A program made the position numbers and the translations under genes. The notes below the pieces were generated by a model. It saw nothing but the letters and a program-made list of their open reading frames with translations, ran no database searches and was not told the DNA's origin. Shown here one piece after another: positions 1 to 11,129 of a stretch of DNA of 64,000 nt (position 1 is its first letter; every line of letters starts with the position of its first letter). Source of the DNA: Areca catechu (Eukaryota; Streptophyta; Magnoliopsida; Arecales; Arecaceae); assembly GCA_021397845.1 (NCBI GenBank), contig CM038047.1, positions 33,215,601-33,279,600 of the forward strand. The letters are read 5' to 3'.

Positions 1-447
1 GGTACGTTCCTTTTGTAAGAATGGTTAGGAGCATCGATCCAACATCAAGTAAATTTATTCTACTTTACATGCTCATCATCATGTTTTTTAAGGTATGATT
101 CCACCTTTTGGCTATACCATTTTGTTTAGTACTATCTGGCATAGTGAATTGAGCTACTATTTCATAACTCTCTAAATACCTGGCAAACGGTCCCTCAATC
201 TATCCAGTATTCACATGTTTGCCATAATTTCTCTACCATGGTCAGATCCTACAATTTTGATTACTTTTTTTGGTTGTTTTTAGACTTCAATCTTAAAAAT
301 ATTGAATTTATTAAGTGCCTCATATTTTTCCTTAATCAAGAATAGATAATCATATCGAGAATAGTCATCAATAAAAGTAGTAAAATATCTGAAGTTACAA
401 ATTAATCATAAATGAATACAGTTCACTGATATCAATATAAATAATCT
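1..447 (-). pseudogene. Copia integrase core remnant
   Basis: Minus-strand translation in shifting frames shows FIDDYSRY, then SDHGREI (equivalent of the family's TDNGGEF motif carrying the second catalytic aspartate), then KQNGIAKRWNHTL (equivalent of PQQNGVAERRNRTL, where the catalytic glutamate lies). In life this domain joins retrotransposon cDNA to chromosomal DNA. Here the catalytic Glu position of the third motif reads Lys, and several stops fall between the motifs, so it is dead. It lies directly downstream of the GAG-pre-integrase segment, as expected. The identity rests on three separate motifs in the right order. Confidence 0.75.
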
Positions 448-930
448 CTAAGAGATCTGAGTTATGTGTAGCTCCTTTTTTTTTTTAATCTTGATTAACT
501 TGCCCCTATGATAGTCAACACATGTCTCTAGGTCACTGAAATCAAGAGCAAGAAGTATATTATCCTTTATCAACCTTTCTATTCTTTTCCTAAAGATGTG
601 GCCGAGCTTTTTATACCACAACATGGAAGACTTTTCCTTAATAAGGGATCTTTTAGCAATAACATTTTCAACATTATATAAAGTGGCATAAATATTAATA
701 TAAGCTAAACACATTCTATATAATTTATATGACAAAGAGCCAATAAGCTTTGAGTAAAAAAATAATTGAGCATAACCATTTTTAAACTCAAAAGCAAAAA
801 CTTCTTTGCCTAAAATTGAAACTGAAATCAAATTTTGTCTAAAAGATGGTACATAAAATATGTTATTTAAAACAAGTATAAAACTAGAGTCAAAATTTAA
901 ATAAATTATCCTTACAAATTCTATGTCCAC
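448..930 (-). pseudogene. Copia GAG-pre-integrase segment
   Basis: An open stretch of about 160 codons. Its start resembles the end of the Copia protease region (NNIFYVPSFRQNLISVS, the usual HVPSLRKNLISVS motif). It then carries LWYKKLGHIFRKRIERL, which matches the GAG-pre-integrase signature LWHKRLGHIS, and a degenerate zinc-binding tail (CVDYHRGK for CxxCxxGK). The first Met of the open frame is not a true start because the domain is internal to the polyprotein. Upstream on the same strand (about 1190-1140) CKKKGNKKFDC looks like the gag zinc knuckle. The protease DSG motif is not recognisable. Confidence 0.75.
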
Positions 931-1403
931 CTCTTCATTGTTGTCAATTACGAGCTTTAACTCTTCCTTATTTGGCTTCCTCCTGGTTATGAGTCCCTAC
1001 AATGTATAAGTAATGTAGTTAATTCTTCGCTATCTAGCTACCAGGATCCAGATGGGTCATAGCCAAATTGAATTTATGCAAGATAAGAGCTAATGAATTA
1101 CCTTATGCTCGTTCTTTGCTAATCAAATTTTGTATCTTGGACAATCAAATTTCTTATTACCCTTCTTCTTACAGATGAAATACTTGATGGTCTTTTTAAT
1201 GACACTAGTAGGACCACTTACTCTTTTATTCGGACCAGGTGCATGAGTTTGAATAGTTTTAGGAGCGTTAAAATTGAAATTCTTATCTTTTTCTTGTTGT
1301 TTTTTCCTAATATAAATAGGTAGTTAAGGACCTTTCACTCTTAAGTTTTTTCTCTTCGACAATGCACCTTTGTAATGAGGCCATTGACCATCCAGGCCTC
1401 ATC

Positions 1404-1832
1404 CTAAGAGTTATAGATTGTGACAAGAATTTCAAACTTAAAAGGAAGAGTATTTAATAATTGATGCACAATGCAAGTATCAAGTAGAATAATATTTAGC
1501 CCCTTGAGCCAAGTTTGGATATGGACCATTTTGATAATATATTCCTTAACTCCACTTTCTTTGTTATACCTCATGGAGTAAAGCTCCTTCAAAATGGTAC
1601 CAATTTTAGCATTTAAGGACACTCTGTACCTTTGGGACATAATAGCTAGAAAATTCTTAGCCACTACATTATCAAAAAGACTACTTAGTAGATGCTCTGG
1701 AATAGACCTCTTCTTCATCAAATAGCATATACAGTTTAGATTTTTCAAGATGTATATAAGTCTTTTTTTCTCATCATCAATATTGGTAGCAACCAGATCG
1801 GTCAGCTTATCAGAGATCATGGCTAAGTTCAC
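1404..1832 (-). pseudogene. Copia gag (UBN2-type) fragment
   Basis: 142 codons resembling the gag-polypeptide (UBN2) domain of plant Copia elements: helices with LYSMRYNKESGVKEYIIKM and LLDTCIVHQLLNTLPFKFE, equivalent to the family's 'L...MKM.EG.SV.EHI..F' and 'L.DE.....LL.SLP.SY'. The gag protein assembles the virus-like particle. Sequence with the same feel continues upstream to about 1880, so the first Met is probably not the original start. The following zinc knuckle and GAG-pre-integrase on the same strand support the assignment. Confidence 0.7.
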
Positions 1833-1883
1833 ATCAATTTTTTCAAGTGCAAACTCTACATCTTGCTTCTCTTTCTTGAATTA

Positions 1884-3033
1884 AAGCCCGCCAACAACTT
1901 TTTAGTAACCATATTATTGTTGACAAAAAAAGTGACTAAAATAATCAAAATATGTAATGTAAAGTGATAGTGATACCAAAAGTCATAAATAATATATTTA
2001 ACAAGAATTTAAGCATGTCATTATGAAAAACTTTGGTATAATACATGACATGCAATCTTAAATTCTTATACATAACACAATCCAGTGAATATATTCCAAT
2101 TCTTGTAAAATCCACCACCTTTGGACATATAGATTGCCCAAATCAGTCAATTTACAATTATATATATTATGTGCCTCATCTCAAAATCTTGCACATAGCC
2201 AACACCTTTGGACAGAATAGCTATGCATTTGATCAAAGACATCCCTAATCATGCAAGAATAAAATTTTCCAAAATTAGCAAACAGGTCAATTTGGTGGCT
2301 GTAGTTTGACCAAACTCAGAAAACTCTCCCACAATGGGATACATTTATATTACCTTCACAACATGACCATTTCTTTTATTTGAGGCATAATAATCTTAAT
2401 CATATGACTTCATCATTATAAAAACTCAAAAACAAATAATTCTTCCTATATGCAGCCATATCAATTACAACTTTGATTAACCAAAATAATTTATACATGC
2501 ATATTCAACTCAAAATTTATTCCTTATAGACATGCATCACTAAATATGTCTTCTAATTTATGTGAATATCAACTTTATTGCATGCAAACTTTAATTTGAC
2601 TTTATTTTAGAGATTTTATTTAGGAGCTTGATGAGTTATTTCAAAATATTTTAATTATTCACCAAAAATAAATAAAATCATGCAAGAACTCTATACCTAT
2701 CCTTATAAGATATTTTAATCATATATCTCTCTCCAATTATAGTTAAAACATGCTAAAAATTTTATAGACGTGCAGGACCGAATTGAACACGCTCCAAAAC
2801 TTAAATAGCCATGCAAGTTATTTTCCAAAAAACCAGATTTCTACCGTTTTCTCCCTTCCATGTGCGTTAATCACCATAGCCCAAAACTCTATCTGGCTCA
2901 ATGATTAATTTATGATGAAATGGCGATGAGCAATGATTCAGGTTAAAAGAACCAAATATAAATCCAAAGCCAAAATAAAATACTAATATAGACTTTAAAT
3001 CTTTAAACAATGCAAGACTTATATCAATAAAAA
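1884..3033. other. AT-rich stretch without recognisable genes
   Basis: Very AT-rich DNA between the gag remnant and the 185-bp duplication. The only open frame of note (2045-2248, plus) has no recognisable motif. By position it is the 5' untranslated leader of Copia-A, perhaps with decayed insertions; about 1.4 kb is long for such a leader. Confidence 0.5.
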
Positions 3034-3403
3034 TTATACTTAACAATCATGAATACTAGGATAGAAACTCAACTAAATGTTCATCCAAAAGAATGACTTA
3101 TGAATTCCAGCAAATTTAGATTTTATGATCATGCATTCTGCTCTAATACCAAATGTTACAAATTCATATACATGATTTATACATGAGAACATAAAATACT
3201 AAAATATAAATAACTAAATTATACTTAACAATCATGAATATTAGGATAGAAACTCAACTAAATGTTCATCCAAAAGAATGACTTGTGAATTCCAGCAAAT
3301 TTAGATTTTATGATCATGCATTCTACTCTAATACCAAATGTTACAAATTCATATACATGATTTATGCATGAGAGCATAAAATACTAAAATATAAATAACT
3401 AAA
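3034..3403 (-). repeat. 185-bp tandem duplication spanning an LTR/primer-site junction
   Basis: Two adjacent copies (3034-3218 and 3219-3403) are nearly identical: both carry the phrases AACTCAACTAAATGTTCATC, GAATTCCAGCAAATTTAG and CTCTAATACCAAATGTTACA. Only a few bases differ (for example TTATGAATTC/TTGTGAATTC and TGCTCTAAT/TACTCTAAT). Each copy contains the inverse complement of a TGGTATTAGAGC primer site followed by the apparent LTR edge TGTTAC. Confidence 0.9.
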
Positions 3404-3713
3404 TCACGGACCTGTTTTGTACTCCATCTCAATATTAACAAAAAAAAAGAATTTTATACTAGGTGCTCCTCTCTTATATCTTAATTAAAACTCTCTAATG
3501 AGAGAAGACTTATGTTCTAATTTTTGGGTTCAGACTAAGGGAGGAACCTAGCACACTTTTATATAGTAGTTCATGAGCCTCCCTATCAATAACTTTATGA
3601 ATACTATATCCCATACCTTACTGATCATACTTTAACTTCTAACCTTTGAAATTTCATCGTTAGAATTTCCACCTTTTGGAGTTACCAGAATTACAAACTA
3701 TTGAATTCTAACA
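3339..3713 (-). repeat. Probable 5' LTR of Copia-A
   Basis: On the minus strand this begins TGTTAGAATTC and ends GTAACA, followed by TTTGGTATTAGAGC, a near-match to the initiator-tRNA primer site. The first 65 bp or so (plus coordinates) lie in the second copy of the 185-bp duplication, so an alternative LTR edge is 3154. The boundary is inferred from end sequences only. Confidence 0.5.
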
Positions 3714-4149
3714 TTTTTTTATTAAAATAAAAATATTAATGGCAGCCCACATATAGATAAATGCTAACATTCATGTAGATAAATGTTAACATTAATGTTA
3801 TAAATGCTAACATGATGTCCCCTGCACATGGGAAGCTTTGGTTTATTTAAAGGATTTACAAGATATTTCATTTTGTTTGTGGATTGAGTTTTGAATAGGT
3901 ATATCCTTTATTTGTATGGAGATGTGAATTATGTGAATTGGTTAATCAATGTTAATGCTTTTGGATTTGGGATGAAATAGAGTTGAAAGAATTGATTTAG
4001 ATGAGAGTCAAAGATGGTATCATCTATCATAAGAGATCACAGCTTAATCCATGGTAATTGGAGCTTCATATAATTATGTAATACATTATGGGATAATAAT
4101 GTTTTTTAGTCCAAACTGTCAATAAATTAGTTGTGTTGGGGGAAGGGGG
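3714..4149. other. Intervening AT-rich sequence
   Basis: No coding motif seen. Short direct repeats of (A/T)GATAAATG(C/T)TAACAT occur at about 3755-3812. The rest is anonymous AT-rich DNA between the Copia-A LTR and the LINE relic. Confidence 0.5.
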
Positions 4150-4833
4150 CAAAAAAAGCAATCGAGGACACGACTAAACAAGCTTGCAGGGCCTTGAACT
4201 TGGTTCTATTTGTTTATTCTCTTATAAAAATTTGCTTGTTTAACCTTCTTTAGCCTGTTTTATTGTTGAGGCTTATTATCATATCTCTGGTCAACTTGTG
4301 AATTTGCATAAGTCCACCATCATCTTTAGTCCTAAAATGAAGATCCAGATGAAGCAAGCTATTTAAGCCAGATTGGGAGTCTTTGAACAGACTGGGGTCT
4401 TAACCTACTTGGGTGTTCCTATAATAGGGAGAATACTTCGGAGAGCTGAGTGCAAGCCTATAGAATAGCGAGTTTGCGACCATCTCACGGGCTAGCAAGT
4501 TATTACTCTATCCATGATAGGTTGGACTATCCTTGTTAGATCGTCCTAAGTTTGATCTTTGTCTACCTCTTGGTGAACACTATGGTGCCCAGCTCTTATC
4601 TCAATAGATTAAAGTAGCTATTTCGAAACTTCTTGTAAAGCTCAATGCAAAATAGTCATGGGCTATACCTGATATCCTGGGAGATGGTTTGCCAACCGGT
4701 GAAGGATGAATGCCTTAGAATCCTGTCCCTTTTGATCAGGAGGGAGGTGCTAATTACTAGACGTATAGCAAGCAACCTTCTTCAACCTGATTATCTATGG
4801 AGTAGGGTGATAAGGTCTCGTTATAGAGATTAG
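4150..4833 (+). pseudogene. LINE (non-LTR retrotransposon) reverse transcriptase, C-terminal part
   Basis: Translation in three frames gives an ordered run of plant LINE RT motifs: SLVNLHKSTIIFSPKMK (family: SGQ.VN..KS...FS), then TYLGVPIIGR (YLGVPL.GR), then CDHLTG and LSMIGWTILVRS (LS.AGR..L..SVL), and a final open piece with LISWEMVCQPVKD (L.W...C.PK..GGLG), LLIRREVLITRRIA and LWSRVIRSRYR. These belong to the thumb and connection region before the zinc-binding domain. Stops and frameshifts separate the motifs, so no product is possible. The continuation (zinc-binding and RNase H) appears at about 7040-8290 after an LTR insertion. Confidence 0.8.
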
Positions 4834-6989
4834 AGCTAGGGATCTTGATATGGAACCAGCTCTGATACCAAAATCGATGCGATACCATCTCTGATACTAA
4901 AACTGATGCAATACCAGCTCTGATACCAAAGTTGATGCAGGATAGATGCAAAGACTAATCTAACAATTAAGAGTTTAATTTTGATGAGCAATGGCAGCAA
5001 ACTCATATAAGCTATCAAATTAATTTAATGAAGATAGACCAAGTCTCTACTAGCTACCCGCAATATAATCAGCATGTAATCACATGAAGAACCCTGGATC
5101 TGATGATTGAGAAATCACTGAAACTAGGACTTCCTGACTTCAAACAACCAGATCTAATGAGATTCGGATGGTTACTTATCAATAACGCTTTTCCCTCCTC
5201 CATTTCAATAGATCTAGATTCGACTCTCAAGATCTCGCAGTAGGATTGCAAACTTCAGTTCCTTCGAAGCAAATATTTCATTGATGGTTGGATAGTAAGG
5301 GAAACCTCCTTTTTTGATAGAGAGCTCTAGGGATCCTGCAAAGAACCGTGATTAGTAGTGTAGAAAAGATGTGAAAATATGAAAAAAAGAGGGAATGAGG
5401 GATGGTTGGCTTGGATCTGGATCTGGGCTAGATGTTGGAGATGGCGATGTTTGGCTACTTGGATCTTGGACTCTTGGAATATAACTAGGCTTCGGCACTC
5501 CGCATGCACTAATGCAATGCTTAACCAGCAGAGTACATTACAATGCTTAACCAACAATTATAAGATACATTACAATGCTTAACCAATAATTGTAAAAAAA
5601 ATAAACTGACAGAGTTCCATTAATAATTCAGAAGATACCTTACAAGAGGAGAAATGTGGTGGTATTTATAGACCCTTTACATAGTAGCTTGATAAGAACA
5701 AACTCATGGTAGCAAGATAACAAAGAATTCTTTTGAATACAAAATAGGAGATAAGGACAAGACTTATCTATGTTTTGAATACAAAATGAGTAGATAAAAT
5801 GGCCCCCTATCTTCTTCTTGAATTCAAACTAGGAGTGGATGACAACCCATTTGAAAGGTGCCCTTCCTTCATGATATGTTTGGCTGCCTTGAAAAAATTA
5901 GCGACAAAATGAGATGTTGGCTTCAAGTTTTTTTTCCTTCTTGGTTTTCTTGCTTTTCAATTTTGAATGGTAGATAAAGAGGCCCTCCATTTGAATAGGA
6001 CTCCTTGTTTTTTTTTTTTTTTTTTTGAATTTGAATGTAGATAGATGTTCCCTTGCATTTGAATTCCCTTGGGTGACAAAGAGACCTCATAAAGGGCGAT
6101 AAGAAAGAAGAGCCCTTTCTTATTACTTCTCTTAAAATTTGAACGGCATTTAAATGGGTGACAATTCATGAGATTGAGATATGGCATTAAATGGGAGGAG
6201 AATCCTTCCATTTTACTTCTCTTAAATGGCATCATCCTTGGATTTTAAATGGACGATGAGAAGAGAATTTGTTGGCACCTTTTTTGGATAAACTTGTTGG
6301 CGCCTTCCTTGGATAAGCTTGAATCCCAAAGTTGTCCCAATGTCCTGATATTCCGATGTCTCGATATCTTTTGACAATTCTTTATATGCTTCATTTGAAC
6401 TCCTTTTTAAATTTGTAAACCAGTCATGTATGGCCAACCAAGGTGGCCAGATGAGGCATACTACTCCAAGTGGCAAGTGACAAGGCTCCATGTGGCATGA
6501 CATGGCATGATGACATGGCATGACTTCAACAATTGGACTTGATCTTGGCTAACAATTGAGCTTGAACCTTCAATTGAATTTGATTACATACTAACCCATA
6601 AACCCCTTGTCTAATTACAAAACTCAAATGACTAATTGACAAATCAATTGACTAACCAGTAAGCCTAACTTGATCAAATAACATCTAACTTGACCACATT
6701 ACAAATTAAGTAGACTGACCTTGATCACATAACTCAATTACTTACAGGACTAAAGCTGAAATTAAAATAGAATAACTACTCATTGGTGATCCACAATGAG
6801 CTTGGAGGGTTCTGCTGTCTCTTCCTAACTCTGGTGTCCTCACCAGATCTCAGATTTAGATGACTCATGGCTGTTCCTTTATTTAGAAGGAGATCTGTGC
6901 TCACATTCCTGCTATGCTAGTTCAGGTCAAATGACTAATCAGGGATGGAACTTTGGTTGATGTGACTTAAGATGCTTGGATTTCTAACA
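4834..6989 (-). mobile_element. LTR retrotransposon relic (LTR plus primer-site stub) splitting the LINE
   Basis: LINE homology stops near 4833 and resumes near 7040. The intervening DNA reads on the minus strand as a probable LTR (6989 to 4933, starting TGTTAGAAATCC and ending CTGCATCA) immediately followed by ACTTTGGTATCAGAGC, an exact match to the plant Copia primer-site consensus. Almost no internal region remains (4834-4932), and I see no second LTR, so this is a truncated element and not a clean solo LTR. The left edge and a target-site duplication could not be fixed. No gag or pol motif was found in it. Confidence 0.55.
4856..4942 (-). repeat. 29-bp tandem repeat (x3) containing the retroelement primer site
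   Basis: Three consecutive units start at 4856, 4885 and 4914, each beginning CCAnCTCTGATACyA on the plus strand. The complement is TTGGTATCAGAG, so the primer-binding site itself is triplicated, the middle copy carrying a change (GATACTAAA). The unit next to the presumed LTR edge (4933) matches the consensus best. Confidence 0.85.
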
Positions 6990-7039
6990 TACCTCTATCC
7001 CAGTAACCGACTTATATTAGCATGGAGGTGATTGATCAT

Positions 7040-8290
7040 ATTTGAGTTTTCAACTTGTTGACAATTGATGGTACAGACTAGAGAGTTTAGAAGGTCACTC
7101 ATCTATTTTAGAGCCAACTTGCTGACCGGATCCTTGCCATCCAAATCCTGTTCATCGTAGCCAGGGCTGGAGTATGGGACTAGTCATGCTGCCCTAAGAC
7201 TCATTTGAGGACCTTCTCTGAGTTGTGTAGGACTCCACTAGATTGTAAGATCGAGGCTGGTTAAATCTAGAGAGTTGCTACCCACCCGAGGGTTCATTTA
7301 TTCCTTTGGAAGGTAGCTTGGGATCGCCTCCTAATGCATACACTTCTTCAGGACAGGCATGGAGCTACCGATGTCTTGTCCTGTTTGCGGGTTGAAGGAT
7401 GAGTTTACTAAGCATGCTATCTTGCATTGTCTAAGAACGAGGTTGATTTAGAGGATGGCGGGGAGTCAACCCTGGGAGGAGGCTGAAGGCTCTTAGCTGA
7501 GTCCTTTTTTGGACATGCTTCAATAGAGTTTGGCTGAGGCGGGCAGTTGTTTTGCTTATATCATCTTTCAAATCCGACTATCCAGGAATATCTTAGTGTT
7601 CAAGGCTGAGGTCATACCTTTTCATCGGATGCTTCAGAGGGCTATATCTATAGCTACAGAGTACCACCACTATGATGTTGCTAGTCCATCCCTTGAAGAC
7701 TTACAGTCCTGAGACTCCCATGCTGCCTTGGCAACTACCTGTAGGGTTCTTTTCATTTCCTAGGAGGCCCCTCTTCTAGGATTTGTCAAGATGAACTTTG
7801 ATAGCAGCATTCGTAGTGCCATGGACTGGGCTGGGTATGTCATATAGGATTTGGATAGATGGCTGCTGGCAGCGGGGGCTTCTTTCCCTTTGAGCCATTT
7901 ATCCTAGAAGCCGTGCTTAGAGCTACCTAGGAGGGTATCATCCATGCTAGGGAGAAACTGAATGCAAAGAGGTTTGTTATCGAGGAAGATTCTGCCACCA
8001 TCATCAGATAAATTCAAGACAAGATGAAATAGCATGAGGCCCACCTACTTTTTCGTGATATTTAGAGATCTCTCTATTCTTCTGTGGCATTGTTTGTTCG
8101 CTACATATTCCAAGAGGCAAATAGTGCGGTCGATTGGGTTACATCCTTTGTCATTGAGCACTCAAAAGATTAGACTTGATGCCACGGTGATGGCCTTCCG
8201 CAAGCCTTGCAAGTCTTTTTATTTTTGGATCTTTTGGATTGCTCTCATACCAGAATTATGTGATCGCCTGTCTGCATAAAAAAAACCTTC
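7040..8290 (+). pseudogene. LINE zinc-binding and RNase H region
   Basis: The first part reads like the zinc-binding domain of plant reverse transcriptases: PRVHLFLWKVAWDRLLMHTLL, then CPVCGLKDEFTKHAILHC (C-P-x-C ... H-x3-C) at about 7270-7440. Then come RNase H (RVT_3 type) pieces: VKMNFDSSIRSAMDWAGYVI (V..NFDGS.....AG.G.V.RD), LLAAGASFPLSHL and, near 8100-8160, EANSAVDWVTSFVIEH in one frame (family: REAN.AADWVAS...). The LINE reading ends at about 8279 with a short A-run at 8279-8286. Many stops and shifts make it nonfunctional. It is collinear with the 4150-4833 fragment. Confidence 0.78.
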
Positions 8291-8649
8291 TTTGAAGAAT
8301 TTATTTTTTTGTATTTAAAATTAAAAATAAATAAAATTTATTTGGATATTTTCTTTCTCATAAGATTCTGGAAGATGTAAGTGTTTATTTTTTTAAAAAA
8401 AAAAAAATCCATGCATGAAGATCATTTTCCTTCTCATAAGATTCAGGAAGGTGTTGGGTTGATACGTTGCATGCTTAAATAGGTGACTCAATTCAGCTCG
8501 ATGTTTTCGGATTGCTTGCACAGGCTCTAAACAAATAGATGGTCATTGTAGCTTGGTTTGGTTTGAAGGTTGATCTTCATCATGTTGGGGTTGATGTAAT
8601 CGTAATGAAAGGGGTTTCTACTTTAGCTATGGCATAGCATGAATCAATG
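8291..8649. other. Non-coding interval after the LINE
   Basis: AT-rich with a long A-run near 8394-8407. The phrase TTTTCCTTCTCATAAGATTC occurs near 8421 and, with a few changes, near 8350, as if a short segment had been duplicated (about 71 bp apart). No gene seen. Confidence 0.5.
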
Positions 8650-8797
8650 ATGAAGTAGCTTCTCTTCACCTATCTATTTATAATATTAAAGCAGTAACAG
8701 CTAACATACAAAACTTCTCCTGTCATCACATCAACATGGAGGCAAACAAGGTGGTTGATTGCTTGGCAAAAAGGAGGGCAAAAAATGTAGATGTAGG
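8650..8797 (+). pseudogene. Second LINE-type RNase H tail, cut by the CACTA insertion
   Basis: One frame reads CHHINMEANKVVDCLAKRRAKN, which matches the last motif of plant LINE RNase H domains (.H..REAN..AD.LAKRGA), where the final catalytic Asp lies. The match stops at 8797, exactly where the CACTA terminal repeat begins, so this LINE copy was probably the insertion target. The sequence beyond the other CACTA end (21744 on) contains an A-rich stretch near 21925 that could be the LINE tail, but homology there is not convincing. Confidence 0.55.
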
Positions 8798-8814
8798 CAC
8801 TACAGTAAAACAGG

Positions 8815-9165
8815 GATAAGCCGACCGTTTTCTCGACCGTTTTCTCCCGACGCTTCGGTGAAGCGCCGGGAAGATCTAGGAACCCGTCGATACTTTTTGA
8901 AAGCGTCGGCATGCTCTGAAATCCATCGACGCTTTTAAGCATCGGCAATTAGCACATGTTTACTGACGCTTATAAGCATCGCCACCCATGTGAAGCGCCG
9001 GAAAGCCGGGAAGCCCCAGAACCCGCCGACACTTTTTGGAAGCGTTGGCAACCTCTGAAACCCGCCGACGCTTTTAAGCGTCAGCAATTACCTCCTCAAC
9101 CCGCCGACGCTTAAAAGCGTCGACGGGTTTTTATGAAACGTTGGCAACTCTCGACGGTCGAAAGC
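8815..9165. repeat. CACTA left subterminal repeat array
   Basis: Repeated, mostly palindromic motifs of the form CCGACGCTTTTAAGCGTC(G/A)G alternate with a variant, GAAGCGCCGG(G)AAG. At least eight partly diverged copies lie in both orientations. In En/Spm elements such subterminal motifs are bound by the element's TNPA/TNP1 protein. That role is inferred here from position and palindromic form. Confidence 0.85.
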
Positions 9166-10384
9166 GTCACCAGACTTCCCCTCTTTTACCCAGCCCGAGC
9201 CTTAGTTTTCATTCAATCCATCCGCCGCCGCCTCTAACCCTTTTCTTCCTCCTCCCTCTCCCTCCTTCTTCATCTCCGGTGCACAGCCCGAGCCGACCAC
9301 CACCTCTCCCTATTGGCCCACCGATCGAAGCCCCTCCCTCCCACCCGTTGCCCTGCCTGCTCCACCGGCCTTATTTGTTGTATCCCACAGGTTTTCTTTT
9401 TCCTCCGATCGATTAATTTTTTTGTTATTTTTGTTACATTACCGATCTTATTTGTTATTTTTTTTACATGTATATTACCAGATGCATAAATTTTTATCTA
9501 TGTTTAGATATAATTAAAAGCATGGGCACTAATCCTTTCCATGTAATATTTACATCACTTTTTCTCACCAATGTCTATGCAAATTCTCAAAAATTGATAT
9601 GCCCCCATTATGGTTATAATGGTGTATCTCCACTTACGCCCACACACATGCACAAAAAGAAAAGGTATTGCTTTTTCACTTTACACTCAACCATATATTG
9701 GAAATTAAATTTCTACATTTCCATCTCCTTGGAACAGAGAATCCCTATGTCGGTGGAGTTATAACCTGAAAAAGCTTTTTGTTTTAAAACATAAATGAAT
9801 GTAAGCCTCATTAGATGACTAAATTATGTATTGACATAATTTTAGGATTTGATTCATGGTTATCTGTGCTTCATTTTGCTTTTTAGTATCTTCATGATAA
9901 TATCATCTGTTGGTTGCTCCATCCTCTTTATACATGGTTAGTTGTCTCTCTGTTGTTCAAGAATATTTGATTTCTCTGCATATAATAAACTGAATATAAC
10001 CCACTCGCAAAATATTTCCTTTGCTATTTTTCAGTTTTTGAACAACTATAGACACTCTGACAGATAATTTGCTATGTTTGAAGTTTCAGTTCTAAAGTAG
10101 TATGTATTGCTAATTGTTTCTATTGAGATGGTAAATGAAGGAGCTAAAACATGAGCTAAAACAGGAAAACTTATGTAGAATTTAATGAAATGGAGATTGC
10201 AGTTTTGAAAAACATTGATGGGGAGGAGGTTTTTCCTCAGTTTTTACAAATTTGTGAATCATACTCTATGTGATAGCTTTGGTTTTACCTTGCTATATGG
10301 ACCTAATAATGCATAGGCCAAATAGATGTCTTCCAGAATCCAGAAGCCAAAAGCATTGGATACAAACGTACACCCAATGACTAC
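9166..10384. other. CACTA 5' non-coding interval
   Basis: Contains a pyrimidine- and proline-codon-rich stretch (about 9170-9410) that is open in one plus frame (9141-9416) but has low complexity and no domain. It is followed by AT-rich, intron-like DNA up to the solo LTR. It may be promoter, leader or first intron of the transposase. No gene is called. Confidence 0.5.
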
Positions 10385-10759
10385 TGTTGCCGATCTTACC
10401 GCGGTGGCCTGTAGCTTGTGAGCTAGCACCGGTTCTCGGACTCTCCTACCTCGAGATCTTCAAACCTCCAGTCTTGCAAAACAAGGTCAGAGACCCAGGC
10501 CGGGGATTCCGGTGGGGGCACTCTGATGATCAAGTTAGAGAGCGGCAAGATGGAACAGGCCCACTAAGGTGGGTTCCCGAAGGATTCCTGTGCTTAGAGG
10601 AGATTTAGATGAAAGAAGTGTGAGGAAGAGAGGAGTTGAAGCCTGGCTTCCTGCGCTGGCCACCGAGCTCGCGCCTGAGGACTTTCGGGGGTCCCAGGAT
10701 CGTTCTCTCAATACTCTTCCCTCTTGTCGACCTACCTTTTCATTCGCTTTTACCGTCTC

Positions 10760-10766
10760 TTTTATA
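10760..10766 (-). promoter_or_regulatory. TATA box of the solo LTR
   Basis: TATAAAA on the minus strand, within GTTGTATAAAAGAGACGG, about 375 bp from the LTR's 3' edge. The related Gypsy LTRs carry GATAAAAGG at nearly the same distance from their edge (51569-51577 in the 5' LTR), which supports a promoter role. Assigned by position and sequence only. Confidence 0.5.
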
Positions 10767-11129
10767 CAACTAGACCGCCTTCAGTCCCCGTCCCCTCCCC
10801 AGAGGCTCCCGGAGATCTCTGGATCCCCTCCTTCTCCTTCAAGTCCAGGAGTTAAGTGACCGGCATGCCTCATCCACCGTGTGTCACGGAAGGAAAATCT
10901 AGCGAGACCTCGAGCCGAGCGCGGGAGCCCTCTTTTTGAGGCGTTGACGGTGGATTTCCAGTGTTCCAAGCTCCTAGCCGTAAGGATTTAATTCCTCGAT
11001 CATAGGTCCCTGCTTAACTGATGTAAACGAGGTTCCGCGCACCGCTGCGGACCATACTGGCACCCTGTACGGGATGCGGCGCAGGCCGATACTAGTGGCG
11101 ACCTCATGACCCGTGCCTCTGCCTCCCCG

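Larger units (their letters stand above)
1..3713 (-). mobile_element. Degraded Ty1/Copia retrotransposon (Copia-A), truncated by the window edge
   Basis: Read on the minus strand, the order is LTR (3339-3713), a primer-site-like sequence, a long leader, gag (1832 down to 1404), zinc-knuckle and GAG-pre-integrase (930-448), and integrase (447-1). This is the Copia order. The element continues past base 1, so RT, RNase H and the other LTR are not visible. Frames are broken by many stops and the DNA is AT-rich, which suggests an old insertion. The LTR limits are inferred from TGTT...AACA ends and an adjacent methionine-tRNA-type primer site (TTTGGTATTAGAGC, one change from TGGTATCAGAGC). No second LTR is in view, so the limits cannot be confirmed by comparison. 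Confidence 0.75.

Noticed and set aside
9141..9416. A proline-rich 91-codon protein near the CACTA left end
   Set aside because: Pyrimidine-rich low-complexity DNA with no domain, partly overlapping the subterminal repeats. More likely leader or promoter DNA.
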